Source: Tulasnella sp. 424 (taxonomy: Eukaryota > Basidiomycota > Agaricomycetes > Cantharellales > Tulasnellaceae). Taken from it: DNA of 63,737 nucleotides. A program made the translations under genes and the position numbers. Positions 1-10,390 of this stretch are shown here, piece after piece. The stretch's first letter is position 1. Every line of letters starts with the position of its first letter. Where the stretch lies: assembly GCA_019633425.1 (NCBI GenBank), contig WSUB01000210.1, forward strand, positions 1 to 63,737, given 5' to 3'. The notes beneath the pieces are model-generated. The model made no database searches and had not been told where the DNA came from. It worked only from the letters and a program-made list of their open reading frames with translations.

Positions 1-29
1 CTCCGCTTTGTCTTCCAAAGTCAACGGGA

Positions 30-490
30 GCTGTGTTTGCTCGGCCTCGCTCCCGCTTGTACGAGGTTTCGAGACGTGCATTCGGAGGGTGTACACAATG
101 CATTCGGATGGGCAAGCCCCAACTGTTCCGCTCTTCCGTTTCACCGAACCTGATGCAAAGCGAATTGGTCATCACGCAAACACCCCCCCCCCCATTCCCT
201 GGTGCAAGACTAATTAATTGGAAGGCATACAAATGGACTGCGACAAGAGGGGGAGGGACCCTCGACCGGAGGATGCCGGGCAGGTACCGCTGTGACGGAC
301 CCGCCACCCGAAACGTCCCCACTCCAGATGACAAAGGGAAGACCCTCTCACTGAGATGCGATAGGAATGGGTGGGCACTAAAGCTGTTGGGAGGGATGCT
401 ATATTTAGGGTGCACGCACAGAAGCAGTTCGCTGCTGTGGAGAGCCAGCCGTCGGGGCGTCCAGGTGCGATTTGCTCGCGGTTCAAAGGT
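30..490. repeat. Unit-junction repeat, leftmost copy
   Basis: This block matches 6370-6608 plus 7658-7885, which lies directly upstream of the DUF6535 gene at 3654-6363. It also matches 2040-2270 and 22250-22610. Shared landmarks are a run about tenfold-repeated C near 183-193 in this copy, the phrase ctcgaccg, and gcgatttgctcgcggttcaaagg at the right end (in part). Because the block is the 5' flank of a minus-strand DUF6535 gene elsewhere, its presence here suggests the array continues left of the window. Confidence 0.7.
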
Positions 491-612
491 GGGGCCAAAC
501 ATCGCAGCGGGGGTTTTCAACGTTCTCCAACTCGTCCGGGCAGGCCGTCCCGTCACCTCTGTCATTCTGCGTGACTGGTTGGAATGGGTCGCGTGGTGGA
601 TGTAGCCAACTT
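490..612 (+). pseudogene. F-box protein relic
   Basis: About 120 bases resemble the internal part of the F-box gene at 23045-24429 (its bases about 23745-23850). The shared peptide reads FNVLQLV, RPVTSVILRDWLE and then VVDVA-like sequence broken by a TAG. Only this internal piece is recognisable. It sits immediately after a unit-junction repeat, as the full gene does at the other end of the array, so it is likely the remnant of a duplicated F-box gene. Confidence 0.75.
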
Positions 613-1514
613 GGCTGAATGTCACGGGCATGCAGAATGAGGCGGCACGTACATGTGAGGGCCGTTCACAGGTGCGTACGGTTTAGCACTTTTGCCGATG
701 CAGTTTCGAGTCCGATGGCGTGTTTAACACCACGTCTTGCCAGTGTTATTTTGCATGGTTGGGAGCCTCCTCCCAAAGTCAGGATATAGCGCAGTCACCT
801 CTCCGGCTGTTTATATTCTTTGTATCCGGCACGGGCTCGCCAAATGTCGCCAGCACACGGACGTGTCCCTCAAGCTCTGAGGCCGTCACCGACTCGTGCC
901 TCCGAGACGAGCTGCGGGCATTTGAAATCTCTACTGCAACTTCGACACATATGGAATACCCAAGAAAGTCGCAGCTCGAAAAAGAAGAGCCGCTAGAAAT
1001 GCCCGCAAAGGAACCTGGGATCTCGAAGTAATAATCGTGGAATGGGCCGTGCCACGAAGCGCGTTCACCTCCGGACTATTACGATACACCTTCTGGGACA
1101 CGTCGCTTTGGGTCCACAAATTTCTATTCGACTTCGAGTGGTGAGCCACTCGGCAACAAACTCCCTTGGCTACGTCGCACTGACGCTTTCGGACTCGGCC
1201 CAGCCAAGAAGAATTCGAACCTCGGACTGTAAAGGCTTTCTATCGACGTACCAATTAGCGTCACCACGTCAACTAAGCCACACGACGGCATCGGAGGCAA
1301 GAACCAACCCTACGAATTACCCAAGACGTCGGAAACCTGGGGTGGGGGCGAGGTTGGAAAGACGATGCGGGTTATCGACCGCGTTGAACGCGTGCATTTG
1401 GCCCCCTACCCGACCCGATCTTCGCTACTAAATCGCGGGATACGGCGGAATTTGGCTCGGGAGAACCCGAACGAACCAGCGCTTCGGGTGAGTTGTCACA
1501 TTTTTCGAGTTTAA
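613..1514. other. Intergenic, no supported gene
   Basis: About 0.9 kb with only short overlapping open frames on both strands and no family I recognise. A stretch at about 1205-1290 resembles a minus-strand tRNA B box (gaattcgaacc on the plus strand), but it does not fold into a convincing tRNA. Confidence 0.5.
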
Positions 1515-1632
1515 GAGGACGATGGTGGGAGGAAATTGCGTGAACATCACGACGGAGAGGTTGATACGGGTCACAGCGTTTTCCTCGCCATGTCGCTGAT
1601 TCGATCAGAAGAGTGGCAAGAGAGTCTGTGTA
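1515..1632 (+). pseudogene. Alpha/beta hydrolase 3' relic
   Basis: This is the last ~40 codons of the hydrolase family seen intact at 8949-9695. The remnants of VEGSGVNI, of the catalytic-His segment (DTGHSVF) and of DSIRRAAGESV are recognisable across frame breaks, and the segment ends in TAG at the family's stop position. The family-specific 3' flank follows (about 1640-1960). The rest of the gene is missing or unrecognisable. Confidence 0.75.
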
Positions 1633-2039
1633 GTTCGACGTGCGAAGGGTGGAGGTCATCGTGCGCTGTTCGATACTCGTAGTCGTTTTCAACTTGCTAC
1701 TTGATGTCAAGCAACGCGTGTTTGATGTCTAGTCGTGCGATGTCTCGAGTTAGGATGGGGGTGTTACAAAGGACGTTTTCTCGGAATATTATAAACAAAG
1801 CACAACTTGGCTCGGCTGTCGCAGGTGGCACGACTCTCCACTGTGTAAGGCACAAGGCGAGCACCGGGACCAAGCTTGGCGAGACAAAAAAAATTCATTG
1901 ACGCAGTATTTCTACGCAATACTGTATAGATCTGGTTCGTAAGAGACGGAACATGGCCTGCGGAAGCCCAAGAGAAGCTGAACACAAGCTTAAGAGGAAC
2001 TGATTTTCTGGATAGCGTACTAATGGAATATGGCAAGAG

Positions 2040-2270
2040 GGGAATTCAGGAGCCAGACCCTAGGGCCTCGACCGAAGGACGCCAAAGTGACAGACATGTT
2101 ACATGAACACCCCCAACTCGTATGGCGAAGGGAAGACACTCTGATTGAGATGCGATAGGATAGGGCGGGCAACATGAAAGCTGTTGGGATGCTATATACG
2201 CAGAAGCAGTTTGCTGTGGAGAGCCAGGCGTTGGGTAGTCCAGGTGCTGTTTGTCCGCGGTCCAAAGGCA
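2040..2270. repeat. Unit-junction repeat, second copy
   Basis: This matches 250-490 and 7658-7885. It contains ctcgaccgaaggacgccaa, the same sequence in which the foldback element at 6612-7654 is inserted. It also has aaagctgttgggatgctata and a diverged tgtttgtccgcgg end. It lies just upstream of a decayed hydrolase copy. Confidence 0.8.
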
Positions 2271-2379
2271 AGATGACGTCACACCCGTTGCTTCCTTGTC
2301 CTTCCTCTGCAGTTCCACCAATCCCATTATATGATCTTCCCTTCCTCATACCAGTTATATATCCTCTTTTGGTCCTCAA

Positions 2380-3065
2380 GAAAGGTCTCCCACCTCCAAT
2401 CCCTGGGTTACAAGACCGTCTCCGTCTCCCTTCTGAACGTCAGAGCTTCCCCTCCCTTGAATGACTTCCAGCCCGATGCAGCAGCCGTCCGAGCCGCCAT
2501 TGTCTCCTTCGTCAATGCAGGATCCGAAGTGGTTCTGTTCGCGCATAGCTATGGCGGGTTTCCATCCAGTGAGGTAATCATAGGATTGACAAAGTCGGAC
2601 ATTCAGAGCCAAGGCAAGCCCGTAGGAGTCGTTCACTTCGTGCCCTGAGCTGCTTTCCTTATCATTGCAGGAGTACGCTCCATAAACCCGGAACAAGGCC
2701 CATCTCTTCAGTACGAGGTTCTTGAGGACGGAATGGAGATTACGACCTTCTTCCCGATAACGACTTTCTATAGCGACCTACCCCGTGATGCTGCGGAACG
2801 GCATGCACCAGGCTTGAAGAGGCCTACAAAGTTTTCGCGAGCAAGCAGACCTATGCTGCTTGGCGACACGTTCCTACGAGGTATCTCTGTACCGAGAAGG
2901 ACTTGGTGTTTCCGATTCGGTATCAGAAGATGATGGTGGAAGGAAGCGGTGTGAACATCGCGACGGAGATTTTCGTTTCGGGCCACAGCGTCTTCCTCGC
3001 CATACCAGAAAGGTCTCAGATTCGATCAGAAGAGCGGCAGGAGAGTCGGTATAGTCTGAGACGTA
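2380..3065 (+). pseudogene. Alpha/beta hydrolase pseudogene (array copy a)
   Basis: A degraded copy of the 248-residue hydrolase. The N-terminal ~30 residues, including the VPGGWHEP segment, are missing. GYKTVSVSL, the nucleophile elbow AHSYGG and GLTKSDIQSQGK are readable at about 2405-2640, followed by TGA at 2646-2648. A second stretch (INPEQGPS, ITTFYSDLPRDAAER) continues to about 2830 and then shifts frame. The C-terminal part (YQKMMVEGSGVNIATE, SGHSVFLAIPE) is in yet another frame to about 3060. At least one stop and two frameshifts rule out a full product. Confidence 0.88.
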
Positions 3066-3653
3066 AACCACATCAGGGGCAGAACGCCGAAAAACCCTCG
3101 ACGTCGTCAGGTTGTTTGATAACTGTTGGTGTAGTTTTCAAGGACTTGTTAGTTGATGTCAAATAATACGCGCATTTTCCTTTTCTTGTTTTTTTCGGTT
3201 GTGTGATGCAAGCCGCTCTCGAAATTAGGGGTGTGGCGATTTTTCACAATAAGTTTTGGTATGTAATATTGTGAACAAAGCGCAACCTGGGCCGAGTATG
3301 GAAGACAACCGTGACACGACTCTCCGTGGGTTTAACAAAAATTAATCCTCGAGACCAAACTTGACGAGACACCAGATATCCATTAGCGCAGTATTTTGAC
3401 GCGACGCTATATCTGGTTTATGAGAAACTGAACGCAACTTGCAGCAACCGGAAAGAGGCTTACCCGGTTCCGGGCAACTGCTTCGTGGATCCTTTGTCGA
3501 CGTCTCCTCGATCACAGGAAAAGGTGGCAGGAAAATTTCCCGCCACGCGGGTTCTGTCCGTCTGCTGCGTTTCCTCCCGGCTCGTCTTCTCCGTCAACCA
3601 CTTGGACTGACAAAGGGTCCGCTGGGTTTTCCTGCGAGCAGAAGAAGGCGAAA

Positions 3654-6363
3654 TCAGTCCCAGCCGCAACTCTCGAGGGTGACACCCACCATCATTGGAT
3701 CGGCGGTCCTCTGGACAGCGAGAACGACAGATTCCAGTCGAGCGATGCAAGCGACTAGTTCGTCGTAAACAGAGTTGTACTTGGATGGGTCCGCATCATG
3801 GTAAGTGTAATCTTCCACCCCTTTTGTATACTCGTCTGGGGTTAGGAGTTTATCACGAATGCGGAGAAAGTTCAAGAATGCGGAAACATCGACCGTGCTG
3901 GGCTTCCTCGTCGAGGTCTGCTCAGCAGAACTCAAACAAACTTTCAGCCCACTGGAGAAGGCGATGATAAGCTCTCTGCAGCCGAAGGTGAAGGTGGTTA
4001 GTATGAAAAGAGCCTGAAGATTTCGGGAAGCGGCAAGCACTGACCTGTAGCCACTGCAGAAACGCGCATGCGCAAAGGTGGAAACAATAACGTTGATGCA
4101 ACGCGCTATAAGATCCTTTTCTGTGTGTTTGGAGAGTTGGTTCCAAGTCTCCTGATGAACAATGTTTTGAAAAAGATCCATCGCATGTTTCGCGATTAAT
4201 TTGGGTGGTTCCAAGCGATCCGGGTCTGGCTCTAGCGAGGCACAGGCTCGTTCCAGCAACATGACGCACACGCCATCGGATGGCCGGGGACGGCGAGTCA
4301 ACGCTTGGGAATACCTCGAGGGCGTCATCAACCGCCCTTTCCGCATCGCTACTGAAGGGGTTTTGAGTCTCGAGCAGCAAAAACGAATCAGGTTCTGCTC
4401 ACCGCGTACGATAGATGGGTGCTATTTTACACACGGCATGCCAAATTGTCTCCCCTGCATTGCCGCCCCCGAGAACCCGATCGCTTTCTCGGGCTATGTA
4501 AGTATCCACAGCTAAGGCTAGTAGACCTATGACCAAGGTGGCCTCCTCTTCTGTGAAATGCGCCAGGGAAGTGGAGAATTGTTCGAACCAGTTGTCCATT
4601 TTAACTTGCGACGATGGGTCATTAAGTAGTATGTAGAGCAGCGACGAAATCATGCGTTGGGTGCAGTGTGGGCATGAGGACTCGACCCCAAAATTCGTTA
4701 TCCAATATACCGCGACGTCAATTCTCCTAAGAACATGGGATAGTTCTTCAACACTGTTATAGTCACCAAATGGGTCAGAAGGAATCGATGAGCGTTCGCC
4801 AGGGGAAAAAATAAATGCAAGAGATGAAGACGACAGAATAAGACGGAGCAACGAATTAGAAAATGCTACCATTTCCATGGCACGTGGATCTGAATGTAGA
4901 ATTTCACTGAGGATTGAATGATGGACTCGCCAAGGCTCACTAAGACGAGAATAAAATTCATCGTCAGAAAGAAGCCAGCTTGCCTCCTCCTCGGATGTTA
5001 TTGCTTGGAGATTAACCGCAGCATAGATGAGCGCATTTCTATCTTCGGAGGTGCAGATAACACGTTTCGCTGCCATCGACTTCAGACGGTCAACAGGCTC
5101 TGCACCGCGAGGGACATTGATCGCAACCCATGATGCAATGCTTCCCGAATTGAACCGTGACATTGGCGCCCAGGGGTCCTCAGGCCACTCCGACTCGTGA
5201 ACGGGAACCCGAGTAACCCTTCTGATGAAATTTACTGCTATCCGGAATGTAGTCCGCGTTCGGGATGTGCAAGTCCGGATCGCTGACCGGGTGGCAGTAA
5301 TGATAAAATGTTGCCCTACTGCCGACGCGTTCCCATCTTCAAACGTGTCCCTATCTTCAAACATGTCCCTATCTTCAAACGTGTCCCCATCCTCCGATGA
5401 CTGGTGACTGGGGCCCTGAGTGATGAACTGTCCTGCTCTCCACAATGGTTCCAGGGTTAGGGAGATGCAAAACCGGATCGCGCCCATGATAAAAGGTTTG
5501 CCTGTCTCGAACATCACCGACGCCCAGTGTAGGAGAGCCAATACTGGTCCCCTTATGGAACGTGGGGTCAATTGAAAAAGATGGGACAACGGGCTTTTGA
5601 ACGGACACCAATGGTCGCAAGCAGCACAAACTGCCATCAAGACGATACACGCAAGAGCAAGTCCTATCGGTACTGCTACCGTGTAGCACATTGGCCCGCT
5701 AAACGTTCCGAGGTATAGAACGAACGAAATGCAAAATATGACCAGGCGCGATTGGAGTAGCGAGGGAAGGATGTCGTCCAAAATTGCCTCTAGACGCCAC
5801 CGCTTGGCGCCCAGATATCGTCGAAGCTGCTCCCATCGCTGAGCTTCGGCACCGCCGCCGCTGCGCTTGCGGTAGTATACCAACCATTGTTGGCCGAGGA
5901 CTGCTAGGAAGGCTGCTAAGAGAGCGAGGGTCAGACTTAGAGAGAAGAGGATGTTGATTGGGAGAATTCCAGAGGCGGGTGAGAAGGATGCCGAGGGGAG
6001 ATCCTCAGCGGAATGTATACTGCCATTGCCCCCAGTGACGAACTGGAGAAGAAGTGCATTGGTGTCGTCAGCAGGGTCTGCGCTCATCTCCGGAAGCGTG
6101 AGCGCCAAGAATGCAAAGTTGACACCGGCAAATAGACCGGCCTAAGTGGAGAACGTTCACAGAGAGTTCATGACTTAGATGAGGGTTCCCACACGCACGA
6201 AGATGAGAATGCCATCGAGTTGAGCTTTGAGACTCTTGATTATATCTTCATCAATCTCGTCCGCTAGGGTGTCGTAGTACCTGTAGAACTATCCTCCATC
6301 TTCTCCAAATTTCTTGGGAATTTCTGGAATGACTTTGAGCTTTTCTTCGAATCGCGTATTCAT
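3654..6363 (-). pseudogene. DUF6535 membrane protein pseudogene (array copy 1)
   Basis: Four exons match the intact copy at 12180-14830: 6363-6199, 6141-4403, 4348-4045 and 3975-3654. Exon 1 encodes the MNTRFEEKL..FGEDGG and YYDTLADEID stretches but has an in-frame TAG where the other copy reads His (GGHFYRYYD). Exon 2, which holds the membrane core (GLFAGVNFAFLALTLPEM, then FSLSLTLALLAAFLAVLGQQW), is fully open for 579 codons. Exon 3 carries one extra base near 4275, after VDSP, relative to the intact copy and shifts frame. The C-terminal exon is otherwise well preserved and ends ESCGWD. It converges with the hydrolase relic at 2380-3065. An alternative is a shorter protein made only from exon 2. 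Confidence 0.82.
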
Positions 6364-6369
6364 GGGGAA

Positions 6370-6608
6370 GTGGTTCGAGTGGTTTTGGTGGGTGTACAGA
6401 GTACATTCTCACGAGGACGGGCAAGTCCGAACTATTCCGCGCTTCTGACCTGATGCAAAGCGAGTTGCTCATCACGCAAACGTCCCACCTAAACAGCCTC
6501 ATTCCCTGATTCAGGAGGACCTAATCTATTAGATTCATAGAGCGTACTAAAGGAATGCGACAAGAGGCGGAGGGACCGACTAGGACCAGACCCTCGACCG
6601 AAGGACGC
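6370..6608. repeat. Unit-junction repeat, left half of a split copy
   Basis: This is the 5' flank of DUF6535 copy 1, homologous to about 70-265. It shares gatgcaaagcga, tcatcacgcaaac and ctcgaccg. The copy is interrupted by the foldback element and resumes at 7658. Confidence 0.85.
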
Positions 6609-6611
6609 CAA

Positions 6612-7654
6612 CACAGGACGCAAAAGGACGTTTTTCGACGCATAAAATCACAATAAAATCGACCTAAAAACCGTGGGTATTCTCTGACAGATTTTGCCGA
6701 CGATAAATACCTTCGAAAAAATCTCATATTTATTTATTGATTTTATTTCCCTAAATATTTCCCGGATTATCTAAGATATTTCATGAAGGTTTTATCAGAG
6801 GTTTTACGGCCATAAATCACAGATTTTATGTAAGGTTTTACAAGGGGATAAAACCACCTCGGAAAATCACGGGATTTTCTGAGGGAAAAAAAATCGATAA
6901 TAAAATCTCTAATAAAATCTCATAAGAAATCTGGGGTTTTCGGTACCCGTGATTGGTCACAGATCACAGATCACAGGTCACAGGTCACAGGGCAGATTGG
7001 CGGATTGGAGGATTGGCGGATTGACGGATTGGCAGATTGGCGGACTGCGGATTGGGGATTGGCGGATTGGCGGACTGCTGGATTGGCGGACTGGAATGCA
7101 TATGTTTCCATTTTGGTCTTGCATGCTGCCTCACACTTTTCGTACGGCATCAGTATGAGCCAGGATCCGGCAGTCCGGCAGTCCGCCAATCCGCCAATCC
7201 GCCAATCCCCAATCCGCCAATCCGTCAATCCGCCAATCCTCCAATCCGCCAATCCTCCCTGTGACCTGTGACCTGTGATCTGTGACCAATCACAGGTACT
7301 GAAAACCCCAGATTTCTTATGAGATTTTATTAGAGATTTTATTAGAGATTTTTGTTAGAGATTTTATTATCGATTTTTTTTCCTCAGAAAATCCTGTGAT
7401 TTTCCGAGGTGGTTTTATCCCCTTGTAAAACCTTACGTAAAATCTGTGATTTATGGCCGTAAAACCTCTAATAAAACCTTCATGAAATATCTTAGATAAT
7501 CCGGGAAATATTTAGGGAAATAAAATCAATAAATAAATATGAGATTTTTTCGAAGGTATTTATCGTCGGCAAAATCTGTCAGAGAATACCCACGGTTTTT
7601 AGGTCGATTTTATTGTGATTTTATGCGTTGAAAAACGTCCTTTTGCGTCCTGTG
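6612..7654. mobile_element. Foldback (long inverted repeat) non-autonomous DNA element, 1043 bp
   Basis: Two arms of about 480 bp are near-perfect inverted copies. Each begins CACAGGACGCAAAAGGACG at its outer end, passes through AT-rich aaaatc motifs, then a bird-like tract of tandem gattggcg/ccaatccgc words. A unique centre of about 70 bp (about 7096-7166) separates them. The trinucleotide CAA flanks both ends (6609-6611 and 7655-7657). The uninterrupted relative at 250-300 has only one unit at that point, which supports a 3-bp target duplication. No transposase frame is present; open frames inside are products of the gattgg repeats. A 3-bp duplication with CAC-type ends recalls CACTA-type elements, but that placement is tentative. 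Confidence 0.93.
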
Positions 7655-7657
7655 CAA

Positions 7658-7885
7658 ACTGGTACCGTTGTGACGGACCCGTCACATGAAACGTCTCCAA
7701 CTCCGATGACGAAGGAGAGAGACTCTCACTGGGATGCGATAGGATTGGGTAGACACTAAAGCTGTTGGGACGGATGCTATATGTAGGATGCATACGCAGG
7801 AGCAGTTTGCTGTGGCCAGCGGCCGTCGGGTATTCCTGACTCCTGGGGTGCGATTTGCCCGCGGTTCAAAGGTGAGGCATTTCAG
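7658..7885. repeat. Unit-junction repeat, right half of a split copy
   Basis: This continues 6370-6608 after the foldback insertion and matches 275-490. It shares taccgctgtgacggacccg-like sequence, the ctctcactg segment, and gcgatttgcccgcgg at the end. Confidence 0.85.
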
Positions 7886-8690
7886 CAAATCGTAGCTATC
7901 GCGTTAAGCTTAAAGAGTGCTGAGACTTTCGAGACCAATCGGCGGCTTCTGGAGGGGTACAGGCAGTTGGTAGGTGACGAAGAAGTCCTCTCCAAATCTG
8001 ACACCAGGGAAGGGGGCTTCGGATTCAGAAATCGCAGCGAGTGAGATGGATGTCGATGAAGATGACGGAGACGGAATGAACACAAGTATCAAGGGGATCC
8101 TATTACACTATGAGTAACGGAGAAGGTGGTCGTTAGTCCTTGGTCACCGCTTGACAACTTGGACGTGCTAGTTTACCCGCCCTCACAGACAAATATGAAG
8201 ATAAAAGGTCTGCGCTAGGTGATACGTATGAGAAGAGCTCCGCCAGCCTGATCGAGTAACCGTAAGCTATGTCAGGGCTGCTCAGGGGCTACCGGCAGCG
8301 CCGGCAGAACCGCAAGAGTCAACTGTTTCCCACAGATCTGCAGGGCGCGAAGTGACGAAGTCGTTCGCTTTGTCGACCGTTCCCGTCTCCTCTCCATTTC
8401 CTCTTCATTCCTCAATACTCTGTGTCTGGGATTCGAAGGATGTCTGTGCATTTCGATTCTAGAGCCTGGTTGGGATGGTGAACTGCGCCTCAATAAGTAA
8501 AGCGCTCCGGGTTCGCCCGCGGCGTTCTACAATCAGGGTCCAGAACCTCCACCTTGCCTTAGCCAAGCCATTATACAGAGAACTGAAGCACAGCATACAG
8601 GGAAATGCGACGCGCGTCCCCGCTAACCCAATGCTATGCAGTGGAGGTTGGTTATAATTAAACAATACCCACGTGCAAGCAAACTGCATC
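7886..8690. other. Intergenic with a coding-like remnant
   Basis: The plus strand reads without stop for about 55 codons from 7879 to about 8045 (reads like QQIVAIALSLKSAETFE, then LLEGYRQLVGDEEV) before a TGA. Composition looks protein-like but I do not recognise a family. The rest, to 8690, has no supported gene. The stretch gcgcgtccccgctaaccc near 8615 recurs upstream of the other hydrolase copies (about 10330, 15320 and 19665). Confidence 0.35.
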
Positions 8691-8948
8691 GGTCAACTAC
8701 GGCGTGACCGAGGTTCGGTCTGGTCACGGCCGCTCACGATCGAAAAGGTTCGGTCTGGTCACAGCCGCTCACGATCGAGACAGTATAAAACCTAGCGTCA
8801 AGATTCAGAACATGGATCTCATCAACAAGCCACCACTTCTCAGAACCCAATTACTCCCCCTTTCATCTCAAGAACTGTCAGACTATCGTAGGTCCAAGGA
8901 ATACTCCTCCGCACCCGGACGCTGAACGATCTTGCCATCCATCCAGAA
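8690..8948 (+). promoter_or_regulatory. Hydrolase promoter, array copy b
   Basis: A TATA box (tataaaa, 8784-8790) lies about 160 bp before the start codon. Upstream are two direct copies of ttcggtctggtcac with cgctcacgatcg after each (about 8712-8780). The same arrangement, including catcggtcaactac, gacgtgaccga and catcaacaagc after TATA, precedes the hydrolases at 15661 and 20172. Conservation across copies, two of which drive intact genes, supports a functional promoter. Confidence 0.75.
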
Positions 8949-9695
8949 ATGTCCCAGACCAAGCCAACTATCATTTTCGTTCCCGGAGGGTGGCACGAAC
9001 CGCACGTCTTCGAGCCTGTTTCCACCATTCTCCAGTCCCGGGGTTACAAGACCGTCCTCGTCTCCCTTCCCAGCGTCGGAGCCTCTCCCCCATTGGACGA
9101 CTTCCAGCCCGACGTCGCAGCCGTCCGCGCCGCTATCGCCTCCTCCGTCGACGCGGGATCCGAGGTGGTTCTGTTCGCGCATAGCTACGGTGGGATCCCA
9201 GCGAGCGAGGCTGTCAAGGGGCTCACGAAGTCGGACCTTCAAAGCCAGGGCAAGCCCGGAGGAGTAGCCCACTTCATGCTCTGCGCTTCCTTCCTCATTC
9301 CTGAAGGAGCAGCCTCCATCGACCCAGAGCAAGGCCCGTCTCCTCAGTACAAAGTCGTCGAGGACGGGATGGAGATTGTGACCATCGACCCTATAACAAC
9401 CTTCTACAACGACCTGCCCCGTGAGGCCGCCGAACGGTATGCAGCAGCCTTGAAGCGGCAGAGCTACAAGGTTTTCGCGAGCAAGCAGACTTACTCGGCT
9501 TGGCGACACGTTCCTACGACGTATTTATACACCGAAAACGACATGGCCCTTCCCGTTCAATATCAGAAGATGTTCGTGGAAGGAAGCGGCGTGAACATCA
9601 AGACGGAGACGTTTGATTCGGGTCACAGCGTCTTCCTCACAATGCCAGAAAAGGTCGCTGATTCGATCAGAAGAGCGGCAGGAGAGTCGGTATAG
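8949..9695 (+). CDS. Alpha/beta hydrolase fold protein (array copy b)
   Basis: An intact, intronless 248-residue protein of the alpha/beta hydrolase superfamily (AB-hydrolase type, small esterase-like). The start is fixed by MSQTKPTIIF, shared with the other copies. An N-terminal strand and oxyanion turn (FVPGGWHEPHVF, residues 10-21) is followed by the nucleophile elbow AHSYGG with Ser79. The acid is probably Asp198 in YTENDMALP, and the catalytic His is 226 in DSGHSVFL. No signal peptide or membrane segment is evident, so it is probably cytosolic. The substrate is unknown; the family includes esterases and lactonases. Unlike other units, no DUF6535 gene follows it; the next hydrolase copy begins 0.7 kb downstream. 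Confidence 0.92.
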   Translation: MSQTKPTIIFVPGGWHEPHVFEPVSTILQSRGYKTVLVSLPSVGASPPLDDFQPDVAAVRAAIASSVDAGSEVVLFAHSYGGIPASEAVKGLTKSDLQSQGKPGGVAHFMLCASFLIPEGAASIDPEQGPSPQYKVVEDGMEIVTIDPITTFYNDLPREAAERYAAALKRQSYKVFASKQTYSAWRHVPTTYLYTENDMALPVQYQKMFVEGSGVNIKTETFDSGHSVFLTMPEKVADSIRRAAGESV

Positions 9696-10390
9696 TCTGG
9701 GATGTAGACCGCAGAAAAGCGTCGACGTCATTAGGGGTTATTTGATAACTGTTGTAGTTTTCGACTTGTTAGTTGATGTCAAGTAATACGCGTGTTTTTC
9801 TTTTACGTTGTGCCATGCAAGGGTCTCTCGAAATTAGTGGTGTGGAGATTTCTTACATTAGGTGTTTGGTAAGTCGTATCATGAACAAAAGCGCAACCTG
9901 AGCCGAGTGTGGAAGACAACACGACTCTCCATGGGTAATGCGAAGGGAAGTCTTCTCGGCGAGACGACAAATATTCATTAATGCAGTATTTTCACGTACG
10001 CCGACTGACCCGTTAAACGGACGTACCCAACATGGATAGAGCGGGGGGATGAGGTGGACACTAAAGCCGTTGTGATGCTATATTTGTGGTGTACTCACAG
10101 AAACGGTTTGCCGTCGGAGAGCGGTTCACGGTCGGGTAGTGTTTATGTCAGTCAGGGTTCTGATGACGCGTTGCTTCCGGGGTCATGACGTTCCATTGCC
10201 GTTCCACCCATCCCATTGCTTGCACCCGTACTATTTCTATTCTCTTATTTTGCAATGTTCCACAACTCGGGATCAGGTCTTTTACCTAAACTTTGCCCAA
10301 CAATTATGCAGAGGGCGACGGCACGGGCCACGCGACGCGCGTCCCCTCTCATCCAACGCGATGCAGTGAGACCGGTGCACGAAACGCCAG

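Noticed and set aside
33..605. 190-codon open frame at the left edge
   Set aside because: It runs through a noncoding junction repeat into an F-box relic. Homologous copies at 2040 and 6370-7885 do not keep the frame.
1205..1290. Minus-strand tRNA-like stretch with a B-box match
   Set aside because: The acceptor and anticodon stems do not pair convincingly and the anticodon loop is unclear. It could be a tRNA-derived remnant but not a gene.
6949..7271. Several open frames of 69-93 codons on both strands with WRIGGL/QSANPP repeats
   Set aside because: They are translation products of the tandem gattggcg words in the foldback element, open in several frames at once.
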